Positions 1 to 6,370 are shown, counted from the stretch's first letter. The stretch is 32,094 nt of DNA from Candidatus Coprosoma intestinipullorum (GCA_018713045.1 DVFV01000103.1:1-32094); one strand, 5' to 3'. Notes: generated by a model from the letters alone, not told the origin. Made by a program: numbers and translations.

Positions 1-336
1 ACTACTAAAAAAATTGGCGGACAAAAAGGACATAAAGGATATGGCCTTACTAGAGAAAAAGTTGAAAAATTAATTAAAGAAAATAAATTAGAAACAAGAA
101 TTCTTTATCATCAAAGTAATAATAAAAGTAAAAAAGATGTCATTAAATATAGACTTGGTATTGAGATTAATGCATATGTTGAAAAACATATTTTTAAACA
201 TGTATCAAATTCAAAAAACAAAATACCAAATGAATTTTATACTGATGTAACTTATGACAATAGTATAAAGTCTTTATCAATTGAATTAGGAGTTTACAAC
301 GTAATTTCTTATAATAGACTAAGTGATTTTTTTTAA
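1..336 (+). pseudogene. IS66-family transposase, N-terminal part, frameshifted
   Basis: This reading frame is open from the window edge and ends at a TAA (334-336) just after an 8-T run. It contains GGQKGHKGYGL, which matches the GGQxGHxGxxL segment found in the middle of IS66 transposases (TnpC), and ends in a segment (YNVISYNRLSDF) that leads into the DDE domain. The conserved continuation lies in another frame from 323 onward. Removing one T from the run at 327-334 would join the two frames without a stop. No CxxC zinc-finger motif is visible in this part, so it may belong to a divergent IS66 subgroup. The true N-terminus lies outside the window. Either the element is inactive, or the run is a sequencing error or a slippage site. 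Confidence 0.75.
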
Positions 337-1171
337 AGTTATCTCAAAAGGTTTAATTACAATATCAAATGGAACGTTAGTAAATTTTCTGAAAGAATTT
401 AGTAAAAAGGCAACTAATACAATAAATAATTTAAAATACAATTTATTAAATGAAGAAATAATGTATACAGACGAAACAAGTAATAATAAATGGTATATAA
501 GGAATTATAGTAATCCCAATACAGTAGTTTATATGTCTTATAATAGGCGTGGTCATAAACAAATTGAAGTTCATGATATATTAACAAAATATATTGGAGG
601 ACTGATGCATGATCATGATACAACCATGTATAAATATGGTCAAAGTAATTACGAATGTTTAATTCACTTGGGAAGATATTTTGAAGAATTAATTCAAAAT
701 ATACCTGAAATAACATGGGCAAAAGAGATGAAAAAATTATTGTTTGAGACATATTATCAAAGAAAGGAATTGATAAGTCAAAACATTCATGAATTCACTA
801 CGAATCAAATTCAAACAATTGAACAAAGATATGATGAATTATTGTTATTAGCTAAAACAGAGAATAAAAATATTAGTTCTTCGTTTTATAAAGAAAAATC
901 AATAAAATTGATGAAGCGATGTAAAAAATATAAAGAGAATCATTTAGCTTATATACATAATTTTAATGTTCCATTTGATAATAATCTATCAGAAAGAGAT
1001 TTAAGAATTATAAAAATCAAATCAAAAATATCTGGTGGATTTAGAAACGAAACTGGGGCGAAAACATATTGCGATGCCATTAGTATCATAAAAACAGCAA
1101 TTAAAAGAAAAATAAATCCTTATGAAACCATCTCATCAATATTTAATTGTAAAGAACTTTTTGCGTGTTAA
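323..1171 (+). pseudogene. IS66-family transposase, DDE catalytic domain and C-terminus
   Basis: This 282-codon frame carries the IS66 DDE transposase domain. It has a first Asp in YTDET (residue 50), a second in GGLMHDHD (97 or 99), and the catalytic Glu in NNLSERDLRIIK (223). That last block, with ISGGFRNETGAK after it, is the most diagnostic part of the family. The C-terminus looks intact. The nominal GTG start at 323 lies inside the T8 run context and has no ribosome binding site, so it is unlikely to be a real start; the frame is the 3' part of the gene beginning before position 1. No partner tnpA or tnpB gene is in view. A terminator-like hairpin follows immediately. Confidence 0.85.
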
Positions 1172-1203
1172 AAGAGCAATCGAACATGATTACTCTTTAT
1201 TTT
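1171..1203 (+). terminator. Rho-independent terminator after the IS66 transposase
   Basis: An 11-bp stem (AAAGAGCAATC, 1171-1181, with GATTACTCTTT, 1188-1198) has one C/A mismatch and a 6-nt loop. It is followed by an AT/T-rich tract and starts at the last base of the stop codon. Confidence 0.6.
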
Positions 1204-1234
1204 TACGTGACGAAGTCTGAATAGTTACTGTGAC

Positions 1235-1285
1235 TGTAGATTTTAACTCTAATTTACCCAGAAATTATCGAAATAAATTACCCAC
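1235..1285 (+). repeat. Left terminal inverted repeat of the transposon (51 bp)
   Basis: The layout is TGTAGATT-N8-AATTTACCC-N5-TTATCGA-N6-TTACCCAC. The same blocks with identical spacing recur as the reverse complement at 4468-4518. It contains two direct TTACCC copies (1254-1259 and 1278-1283) 24 bp apart, which are probable transposase binding sites. A third TTACCC lies further inside at 1411-1416. Confidence 0.85.
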
Positions 1286-1315
1286 TTAACTAGATAGAAG
1301 ATGGGAGTAGTTAAT

Positions 1316-1353
1316 AAAAAAGATGCATCAATTTGAAAAAGATGTATCTTTTT
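1316..1353. terminator. Bidirectional terminator hairpin inside the left transposon end
   Basis: AAAAAGATGCATC (1317-1329) pairs with GATGTATCTTTTT (1341-1353) over 13 bp with one G-U pair and an 11-nt loop. It is flanked by A and T tracts, so it could terminate transcription from either side. It would insulate the transposon genes from the upstream IS66 transcript. Confidence 0.6.
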
Positions 1354-1371
1354 AGTATTATATAAAACAAA

Positions 1372-1412
1372 AAAAAGAAACGCACAAAACGAAAAATAAA
1401 CCGTTTCTTTTT
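1372..1412 (+). other. Hairpin in the leader of the DUF6431 gene
   Basis: A perfect 11-bp inverted repeat (AAAAAGAAACG, 1372-1382, and CGTTTCTTTTT, 1402-1412) ends a few bases before the ribosome binding site AAGGTGAT of the gene at 1430. TTACCC at 1411-1416 overlaps its right arm. It could be an attenuator, a terminator of incoming transcription, or part of a subterminal binding region. Confidence 0.4.
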
Positions 1413-1429
1413 ACCCAAAAGGTGATTAT

Positions 1430-1993
1430 ATGATAACATTAAAAACAAGAACTGTCAAATTGTTTGATGGAAGCGAAAGAATCAATGTAAGCTTAAAAGA
1501 AAAAACATATAATTTAAAAGAGGAAATAAAAGAATATGAACAAACGTTAAACTATGGATATTTAGAATGTCCAAAATGTCATACATCAAATTTGATTTAT
1601 TATGGCGGATATATAAGAAATATAGGTATAAATCAAGAGTTTTTGATTATAAGAATTCAAAGAGTACAATGTAAAGATTGTAAGAAAACTCATGCGATAA
1701 TACCGAATTTTATATATCCGTTTTTTCAGTATGAAAAAAGTTATATAAATTATATTTTATTGCTTATGAAAGTTCGTGAGAAAAAAGATAAAGAAATAGA
1801 AAATAGATTAAAACTTTCAAGACAACTATTGTCAAAATGGGAACAAAGATTTAAAAATCATGAAACAAGGCTAAAAACATTTTTAAAAACATCAAAAATA
1901 CCTGAAATAATAAAAGAAGTAATAACGGGTTTTTTTGAACATGGATATGAGTCTGAAAATGGGATAAGATACTTTCAAAAAATACCAACATAA
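1430..1993 (+). CDS. DUF6431 zinc-ribbon protein of the transposon
   Basis: This 187-aa protein has an N-terminal zinc ribbon: CPKC at residues 47-50 and CKDC at 81-84, followed by THAIIPNFIYPF. The order 'CxxC, ribbon, CxxC, THAxxPxFxxPF' is typical of DUF6431 proteins, which resemble the N-terminal zinc-binding parts of transposases. Residues from about 105 to 150 look like a helix-turn-helix (REKKDKEIENRLKLSRQLLSKWEQRF). A DNA-binding accessory role in transposition, such as end recognition or target choice, is inferred from its position as the first gene between the inverted repeats. The ATG follows AAGGTGATTAT. The gap to the transposase gene is 62 bp. The exact biochemical role is not known to me. 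Confidence 0.75.
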   Translation: MITLKTRTVKLFDGSERINVSLKEKTYNLKEEIKEYEQTLNYGYLECPKCHTSNLIYYGGYIRNIGINQEFLIIRIQRVQCKDCKKTHAIIPNFIYPFFQYEKSYINYILLLMKVREKKDKEIENRLKLSRQLLSKWEQRFKNHETRLKTFLKTSKIPEIIKEVITGFFEHGYESENGIRYFQKIPT

Positions 1994-2055
1994 AAGTTTC
2001 ATTTACAACCTCAAGCAGCTTGGGTAGTATAGCTATCAGAGAGGAGGAAAAGTAG

Positions 2056-3318
2056 ATGAGACAAGGAACAAGTCGATTAGACTTATTTCGTTATGGAGTA
2101 ATTCTGCCACTTTTAACAGGTGAAGAAAGTAATGTACGAAAGTATTGTAAGGAAGAGTCGGCAAAACCACATTACTATAAAGGAAAAGAATACTATTTTA
2201 GTGAAGAGACAATAAGAAAATGGTATTACAAATATTTAAATGAAGGCTTTGATAAATTAAACAGGAAAAAAAGAAGCGATAAAGACATACCAAGAAAGAT
2301 GAATGAAGAGGCGATAAATTATATAATTGATCTTAAAAGTGGATATCCAAGAATAACAACAAAAAAGATATATGAAAGATTAAAGGAAGAGAGAGTGGTA
2401 GGAAAAGATATATCGATAAATAGTTTTTATAGGTATATGAAAACAAACAATTTAAGGACACAGGTAATAGCCAACAAAGAGAGAAGAAGATATGAAAAAG
2501 AATACCCGAATGATACATGGCAGGCAGACACTAGTTATGGTCCATATATAAAAGTAGATGGGAAGAAGTACCGGACATATTTAATACAGTTTATAGATGA
2601 TAATTCAAGATTAGTAGTAGGGTATGGATTTTATTTTCATGACAATGCGGTAAATGTTCAGAAAACATTTAAAAAAGCGATAGAGAAATATGGAATTCCC
2701 AAACAAATATATTTAGATAATGGTAAACCATATAGTAATGAACAACTAGAGATAATATGTGCGAGACTAGGAGTAAAACTAACGCATACACATGCATATG
2801 ATCCAGCATCCAAAGGAAAAGTTGAAAGATGTTTTAAGACGATAAAAGAAGGGTGGATGTATGCGAGAGATTGGAATAAATATGGAAGTATCGAAGAGTT
2901 AGAAGAGGATTATGGGAGGTATTTATATGACGAATATATCAATAAAAAACATAGTGAACTTGGTGATTCACCAAATAATGTATGGCATAAAGGGATTGAA
3001 AATACAGTATATAAACAAATAGAAAAAGAGAAATTAGAAGAATGCTTTATGAATACAGTAATAAGAGTAGTAACAAAAGATAGATTAGTAAGTATAAATA
3101 ATAAATATTATGAAGTGCCATATAAGTATGTAGGAAGTAAGATAGAACTTAGATATTATGTAACAAATGAAGAAGAGATATGGGTATATGAAAATAATGA
3201 AATGAAAGAAAAATGTGAACCGTTAAATAAGAAAGATAATAGTAAAGTGAAAAGAGAAAATAATATAGATTATTCAAAACTAGTTAACAATGAAGAGGAT
3301 GTGATAGAATGTTCCTAA
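2056..3318 (+). CDS. DDE (D,D35E) integrase-core transposase
   Basis: The 420-aa protein starts with a helix-turn-helix region (residues about 15-75, ending in IRKWYYKYLNEGFDKL) and a second HTH-like part (about 85-135). The integrase core follows, with D158 in TWQADTSYG, D221 in IYLDNGKPYS and E257 in SKGKVERCF. D221 and E257 are separated by exactly 35 residues, the retroviral-integrase/IS481/Mu spacing. The C-terminal 120 residues resemble the Mu transposase beta-barrel region (RLVSINNKYYEVPYKYVGSK). It should cut and join the element ends. The start has a strong GAGGAGG upstream. The gene overlaps the ATPase gene by 10 bp, so the two are probably translationally coupled, like TniA/TniB or IstA/IstB. 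Confidence 0.92.
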   Translation: MRQGTSRLDLFRYGVILPLLTGEESNVRKYCKEESAKPHYYKGKEYYFSEETIRKWYYKYLNEGFDKLNRKKRSDKDIPRKMNEEAINYIIDLKSGYPRITTKKIYERLKEERVVGKDISINSFYRYMKTNNLRTQVIANKERRRYEKEYPNDTWQADTSYGPYIKVDGKKYRTYLIQFIDDNSRLVVGYGFYFHDNAVNVQKTFKKAIEKYGIPKQIYLDNGKPYSNEQLEIICARLGVKLTHTHAYDPASKGKVERCFKTIKEGWMYARDWNKYGSIEELEEDYGRYLYDEYINKKHSELGDSPNNVWHKGIENTVYKQIEKEKLEECFMNTVIRVVTKDRLVSINNKYYEVPYKYVGSKIELRYYVTNEEEIWVYENNEMKEKCEPLNKKDNSKVKRENNIDYSKLVNNEEDVIECS

Positions 3319-4109
3319 GTTATTATGGATTGGATAGAGATTTGTTTAAAAAAGAAATAAGCGAAAAAGAGGCATATAAGTCAAGTAATTATAAAGAGAT
3401 GATGTCCAGGTTAGAATATATAAAAGAAATAAAAGGCATAGGTTTATTTGTAGGAGAACATGGAATAGGAAAGACATATACTTTAAGATGTTTTAAAGAA
3501 AAGACAAACAAAGAGTTATATAAGATCATATACATATCAGTAGGTAATTTAACAGTATTTGAATTTTTGAATGTTATAAGTAAAGAATTAGGTTTAGATA
3601 CAGGAAACTGTTATCGGAATGAGATGGAAAGTAATATTCAAAGTGAAATAAAAAGAATGATAAGTAATCATAAAGATATAATTCTAATATTAGACAATGC
3701 CCAGAACTTAAGTAGAGAAATGATACAGTCATTAAAATTTTTATATGATTTCGATATGGATAGTGTAGATTACGTAAGTATAGTAATATGTGGCAGTAGT
3801 GAGATAGAAGATGAACTCAAGAAAAAGAGATATGAACATATAAAACAAAGAATTATATTAAAATATCATTTGAAACCATTAACAAGAGAAGAAACGAAGG
3901 AATATATAAAAACAAGGTTAAAGTTATCGGGACAAAATAAAATGATATATACAGAAGCGGCATTAAATGCATTATATAATATATCAAAAGGGAATATAAG
4001 AATCTTAAACAATATAATAAAAACAACCTTAATAGTAGGTTATCAACAAAAGAAAGAAATGATAGATGAAGAGATAGTAAGAATGGCAAAAGAAGAGGTA
4101 GAAATATAG
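3309..4109 (+). CDS. ExeA/TniB-like AAA+ ATPase, transposition regulator
   Basis: The 266-aa AAA+ ATPase opens with MFLSYYGLDRDLF, the 'xYGLxxxPF' type of start seen in ExeA-like proteins. Walker A is GEHGIGKT (49-56) and the Walker B strand is ILILDNAQNL (125-134), followed by a sensor-1-like ICGSSEIED and an arginine-rich KQRIILKYHLKPL. A C-terminal helical lid runs from about 195 to the end. In Walker B the usual Asp-Glu pair reads Asp-Asn, so the catalytic Glu is absent at that position. By analogy with MuB, TnsC, TniB and IstB it would bind target DNA and activate the transposase; this is inferred from its overlap with the transposase gene. The ATG is preceded by AGGATGTGATAGA. Confidence 0.85.
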   Translation: MFLSYYGLDRDLFKKEISEKEAYKSSNYKEMMSRLEYIKEIKGIGLFVGEHGIGKTYTLRCFKEKTNKELYKIIYISVGNLTVFEFLNVISKELGLDTGNCYRNEMESNIQSEIKRMISNHKDIILILDNAQNLSREMIQSLKFLYDFDMDSVDYVSIVICGSSEIEDELKKKRYEHIKQRIILKYHLKPLTREETKEYIKTRLKLSGQNKMIYTEAALNALYNISKGNIRILNNIIKTTLIVGYQQKKEMIDEEIVRMAKEEVEI

Positions 4110-4126
4110 AAGGGAAAAGAGAGAAA

Positions 4127-4365
4127 ATGAATAAAGAAGAAATAGAAACAAATTATTCAGATAATTGTAAGTCTAGATATGGAAGTAGTAAGGTAGAATT
4201 CATAGTAGAATATTTAGACGATTATGTAAGGATGGAATATAGGATACTGATAAAAAAATAGATGAAGATGCCGAACTACAGTTAATTCATATACTTTATT
4301 ATTTAATGGATGAATATCCTGAGGGGTCTCTTGCCAAGGCAATTTATGATAATAAAATAGTATAG
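4127..4365 (+). pseudogene. Small acidic ORF at the 3' end of the transposon, frameshifted
   Basis: An ATG at 4127 opens a 44-codon frame that stops at TAG 4259-4261, directly after an A7 run (4252-4258). One extra A in the run would continue it for 34 more codons (through DEDAELQLIHILYYLMDEYPEG) to the TAG at 4363-4365, giving a protein of about 79 residues, acidic and probably helical. It has only a weak ribosome binding site, lies 17 bp after the ATPase gene and before the operon terminator. I do not recognise it. It could be a decayed accessory or cargo gene of the element. Confidence 0.4.
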
Positions 4366-4373
4366 ACTTTATT

Positions 4374-4416
4374 AAAACTTGAGAATAATACACCAAAAAT
4401 TGTTTTCAAGTTTTTT
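4374..4416 (+). terminator. Terminator of the transposon operon
   Basis: AAAACTTGA (4374-4382) pairs perfectly with TCAAGTTTT (4406-4414), and the interior can pair further (GAGAA with TTTTC). A T6 run follows (4411-4416). It sits between the last transposon ORF and the right inverted repeat. Confidence 0.65.
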
Positions 4417-4467
4417 AATAGAAAAACAGAAATAAATTAAATAAGATGTTTTGAGGTAGTTTATAGT

Positions 4468-4518
4468 GTGGGTAAAATAAATCGATAAAAAGCGGGTAAA
4501 TTAATTCGGCAATCTACA
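4468..4518 (-). repeat. Right terminal inverted repeat of the transposon (51 bp)
   Basis: Read on the minus strand this is TGTAGATT-N8-AATTTACCC-N5-TTATCGA-N6-TTACCCAC, matching the left end block for block and with the same spacers. Its two TTACCC sites are again 24 bp apart. Confidence 0.85.
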
Positions 4519-4615
4519 AATAGTTCTTGGTTTTTATTTAAAGTTGATGATGGAGGTCATTAATGTAATTAAGAAATAAAATTAAAAACGTATAAAATGC
4601 TTACCCCCTGAAAAG

Positions 4616-4645
4616 TTGATTTTTCTGGGGGGGGGGGTGTACAAT
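4616..4645 (+). promoter_or_regulatory. Sigma-A promoter with a G11 tract in its spacer
   Basis: TTGATT (4616-4621) and TACAAT (4640-4645) are 18 bp apart. The spacer contains an uninterrupted run of 11 G (4627-4637). Loss of one G would give the optimal 17-bp spacer. This is the layout of slippage-controlled phase-variable promoters. The -35 lies in the loop of the C/G hairpin. The downstream gene encodes a surface repeat protein. Confidence 0.6.
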
Positions 4646-4656
4646 GGAATTGTACA
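4638..4656 (+). promoter_or_regulatory. Palindromic operator candidate at the -10 box
   Basis: TGTACAAT and ATTGTACA form a perfect 8-bp inverted repeat with a 3-bp spacer. It covers the -10 box and probable transcription start of the BspA-like gene, so a bound dimeric repressor would block it. The cognate regulator is not evident in the window. Confidence 0.45.
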
Positions 4657-4675
4657 TAATAAAATAGGTGATTTT

Positions 4676-4752
4676 ATGCGTAGAATAAGAAGAAAAAGAG
4701 AGAAGCAAAAAAGAGAATAATAATTATAAGTGTATTTCTATTTTTAATAATA
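4676..4752 (+). other. Out-of-frame signal-peptide start of the BspA-like gene
   Basis: ATG 4676 has a good ribosome binding site (AGGTG, 4666-4670) and encodes a very basic start (MRRIRRKREKQK), but its frame stops at TAA 4718-4720. In the frame of the downstream gene the bases from 4717 encode a hydrophobic core (IIIISVFLFLIIM) that runs straight into the ATG at 4753. One extra A in the A6 run (4707-4712) would join them into an n-region plus h-region signal peptide. No ATG, GTG or TTG occurs in the downstream frame between the stop at 4681 and 4753. Confidence 0.7.
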
Positions 4753-5766
4753 ATGACAAGTGGTTATGCGGCGTTTTCTACCAATATAACACTTCATGCC
4801 AAAGGAAACATTAAAGAAAAGAGTAGAGTAATACAGTCATGGACTAGTGTGAGTCAAACGGATTTTCATTCAGATTATTATAAACAGAATATAGTAAGTG
4901 CGACATTTATGGATAACAACAATGTTCCGGATAGTGCGGTAGAAAGTTGGAATGTGTCAGAAGATAAAGAAAATGGAGAAGTAATGGCTTGGGTAGTACC
5001 TACCGCATCAGATAATTCAAAATACGATTTATATATCGGAGCCAAAGCTGGAGTTATTGCCAATGAAAATAGTAGAAATTTATTTGATAGTTTTTATAAT
5101 ATAAAATCAATAGTTTTTAACGATAATTTTGATACAAGCAATGCTACAACGATGCAGTCAATGTTTAGACGATGTGTCAATTTAATCGAACTTGATTTAT
5201 CAAGTTTTGATACCTCAAATGTTACTGATATGGTGGGAATGTTTCAAAGTGATGATGCAGATAATTCGATGAAGATACAAAGAATAATTCTTGGTGAAAA
5301 TTTTAATACAAGTAAAGTAACAAATATGAGAGCTATGTTTGGTAATTGTTATTCTTTAGTGGATGTTGATGTAAGTGGGTTTGATACAAGAAATGTTACA
5401 AATATGCGTGATATGTTTGCCAGTTGTTTTGCTTTGCCTAAAGTTGATGTAAGTAATTTTGATACATCTAAAGTGACTAATATGCAGGGAATGTTTTATA
5501 GGTGCCGGAGTTTAACCGAACTTGATATAAGTAATTTTGATACAAGTAATGTAACAAATATGCGAAGTATGTTTTCAGAGTTAAATTTTGATAAATTAGA
5601 TCTGTGTTCATTTGATACGCGTAAAGTTGTTGATATGAATGGAATTTTTTCTGGTACGAATCTTCAAAGTATTTATGTTGGACCAAATTGGACGACTGAG
5701 AATGCTGATATAACGCACATGTTTTATAATAGTAGTGTTTCTTCAGTTACAACTGGTCAGTGTTAA
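4753..5766 (+). CDS. BspA-like (DUF285) leucine-rich-repeat surface protein
   Basis: The 337 residues readable in this frame start at the end of a signal peptide (MTSGYAAFSTN). From about residue 125 there are six to seven repeats of about 25 residues with the pattern MFxxCxxLxxLDxSxFDTSNVTNMxx, the DUF285/BspA repeat common in surface proteins of gut Firmicutes and Mollicutes. Such proteins are exported and often act in adhesion; the ligand here is unknown. The GYAAFSTN cleavage region resembles SipW-type signals, a weak inference. There is no LPXTG motif or C-terminal membrane segment. The ATG at 4753 has no ribosome binding site and lacks the basic n-region, so the natural start is probably 4676, reachable only after a one-base shift. 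Expression looks switchable through the G11 promoter. Confidence 0.85.
   Translation: MTSGYAAFSTNITLHAKGNIKEKSRVIQSWTSVSQTDFHSDYYKQNIVSATFMDNNNVPDSAVESWNVSEDKENGEVMAWVVPTASDNSKYDLYIGAKAGVIANENSRNLFDSFYNIKSIVFNDNFDTSNATTMQSMFRRCVNLIELDLSSFDTSNVTDMVGMFQSDDADNSMKIQRIILGENFNTSKVTNMRAMFGNCYSLVDVDVSGFDTRNVTNMRDMFASCFALPKVDVSNFDTSKVTNMQGMFYRCRSLTELDISNFDTSNVTNMRSMFSELNFDKLDLCSFDTRKVVDMNGIFSGTNLQSIYVGPNWTTENADITHMFYNSSVSSVTTGQC
5119..5745 (+). repeat. Tandem DUF285 repeats within the BspA-like gene
   Basis: Repeated DNA and protein units of about 75 bp and 25 residues are each built around FDTSNVTNM and a following MF. The middle units are closest to each other (for example 5380-5455 and 5455-5530), the outer ones more diverged. 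Such arrays can recombine to change repeat number. Confidence 0.75.
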
Positions 5767-5785
5767 TATTTATAGGTATATTATA

Positions 5786-5820
5786 AAAAATCTTCCATAA
5801 ATTTTTATAGGAGGATTTTT
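5786..5820 (+). terminator. Hairpin: terminator of the BspA-like gene that sequesters the mntP ribosome binding site
   Basis: AAAAATCTTCC (5786-5796) pairs with GGAGGATTTTT (5810-5820) over 11 bp with one G-U pair, and T5 ends the right arm. The right arm is also the GGAGG ribosome binding site of mntP (ATG at 5823). The same element could therefore terminate upstream transcription and block mntP translation. Confidence 0.6.
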
Positions 5821-5822
5821 AT

Positions 5823-6353
5823 ATGGAATTTTTACTAATACTGGTGATTGGAATTAGTGTAAGTATGGATGCTTTTTCCTTGTCTTTGGCTTATGGAACA
5901 TTAGGTATTTTAAGAAGACAAAGATATTGTTTGGCGATAATTGTTGGTGTTTTTCATTTCTTTATGCCTATTTTGGGTTATTTGTTTGGAAATTTTGTTA
6001 TTAATTTATTAAATTTAGATCCTGATATTATTGTAACTTTAGTTTTGGTTTTTATCGGAATAGATATGATTATTTCGTCTTTTAAAAAAGAAGATAATTT
6101 AAAGGTTATGAAAAAACTTGAATATTTGTTTTTTGGACTTGCAGTGTCAATAGACAGTTTTTCAATTGGCATGACCTTGACAGATATTAGTAAAAATGTC
6201 TTTTATCCGGCAATTGTGTTTAGTTTGTGCAGTGGTGTTTGTACTTTTATCGGCTTATCGTTTGGTAATAAAATAGAAAAATCACTAGGAAAAATTGCAA
6301 CTATTGGTGGCGGAGTGGTACTTACAATAATTGGACTAGTTTATATGTTTTAA
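5823..6353 (+). CDS. mntP: Manganese efflux pump MntP
   Basis: The 176-aa inner-membrane protein has six predicted hydrophobic segments in two related halves, the usual MntP length and layout. Each half carries the conserved acidic motif: SMDAFS (D16) and SIDSFS (D111). GVFHFFMPILG in TM2 corresponds to the family's GxxxxxMPxxG. MntP exports Mn(II) to avoid toxicity. The ribosome binding site GGAGG lies 8 bp before the ATG and inside a hairpin. No yybP-ykoY manganese riboswitch is recognisable in the short leader, so control by the hairpin is only inferred. The SGNH hydrolase gene follows after 17 bp and may be cotranscribed. Confidence 0.93.
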   Translation: MEFLLILVIGISVSMDAFSLSLAYGTLGILRRQRYCLAIIVGVFHFFMPILGYLFGNFVINLLNLDPDIIVTLVLVFIGIDMIISSFKKEDNLKVMKKLEYLFFGLAVSIDSFSIGMTLTDISKNVFYPAIVFSLCSGVCTFIGLSFGNKIEKSLGKIATIGGGVVLTIIGLVYMF

Positions 6354-6370
6354 TTGTAAGGGGGAATACA

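Larger units (their letters stand above)
1235..4518. mobile_element. Three-gene Mu/Tn7-like transposon (DUF6431, DDE transposase, AAA+ ATPase)
   Basis: The element is bounded by matching 51-bp inverted repeats (1235-1285 and 4468-4518), both beginning TGTAGATT at the outer edge. Inside lie, all on the plus strand, a zinc-ribbon DUF6431 protein, a D,D35E transposase, an ExeA-like ATPase overlapping it by 10 bp, and a small broken ORF. A terminator hairpin at 4374-4416 closes the unit. A transposase paired with an AAA+ ATPase, and ends carrying several repeated binding sites, are hallmarks of Mu, Tn7/Tn5053 and IS21-type transposition; placing this element in that broad group is inference. Flanks at 1230-1234 and 4519-4523 do not form a direct duplication, but AATAGTT occurs at 4519-4525 and 1220-1226. 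Confidence 0.8.
4519..4675 (+). other. Intergenic region between the transposon and the BspA-like gene
   Basis: Together with the transposon 3' end this makes roughly 310 bp without an intact gene. It starts with AATAGTT (also at 1220-1226). It then holds a hairpin (CCCCC-T-GAAAA at 4604-4614 with TTTTC-T-GGGGG at 4621-4631), the G11 tract, and the promoter and palindrome listed separately. No RNA gene is recognised. Confidence 0.5.

Noticed and set aside
414-752. Minus-strand open frame of 112 codons
   Set aside because: It lies opposite the IS66 DDE domain, has no ribosome binding site, and its Tyr/Leu/Ile-rich composition is what AT-rich antisense yields.
4644-4667. Seven-codon leader ORF (ATG GAA TTG ...) before the BspA-like gene
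   Set aside because: It overlaps the -10 box and lies at or before the expected transcript start, with no ribosome binding site.
5823-5825. yybP-ykoY manganese riboswitch before mntP
   Set aside because: There are only 56 bp between the genes and no conserved riboswitch core is recognisable.
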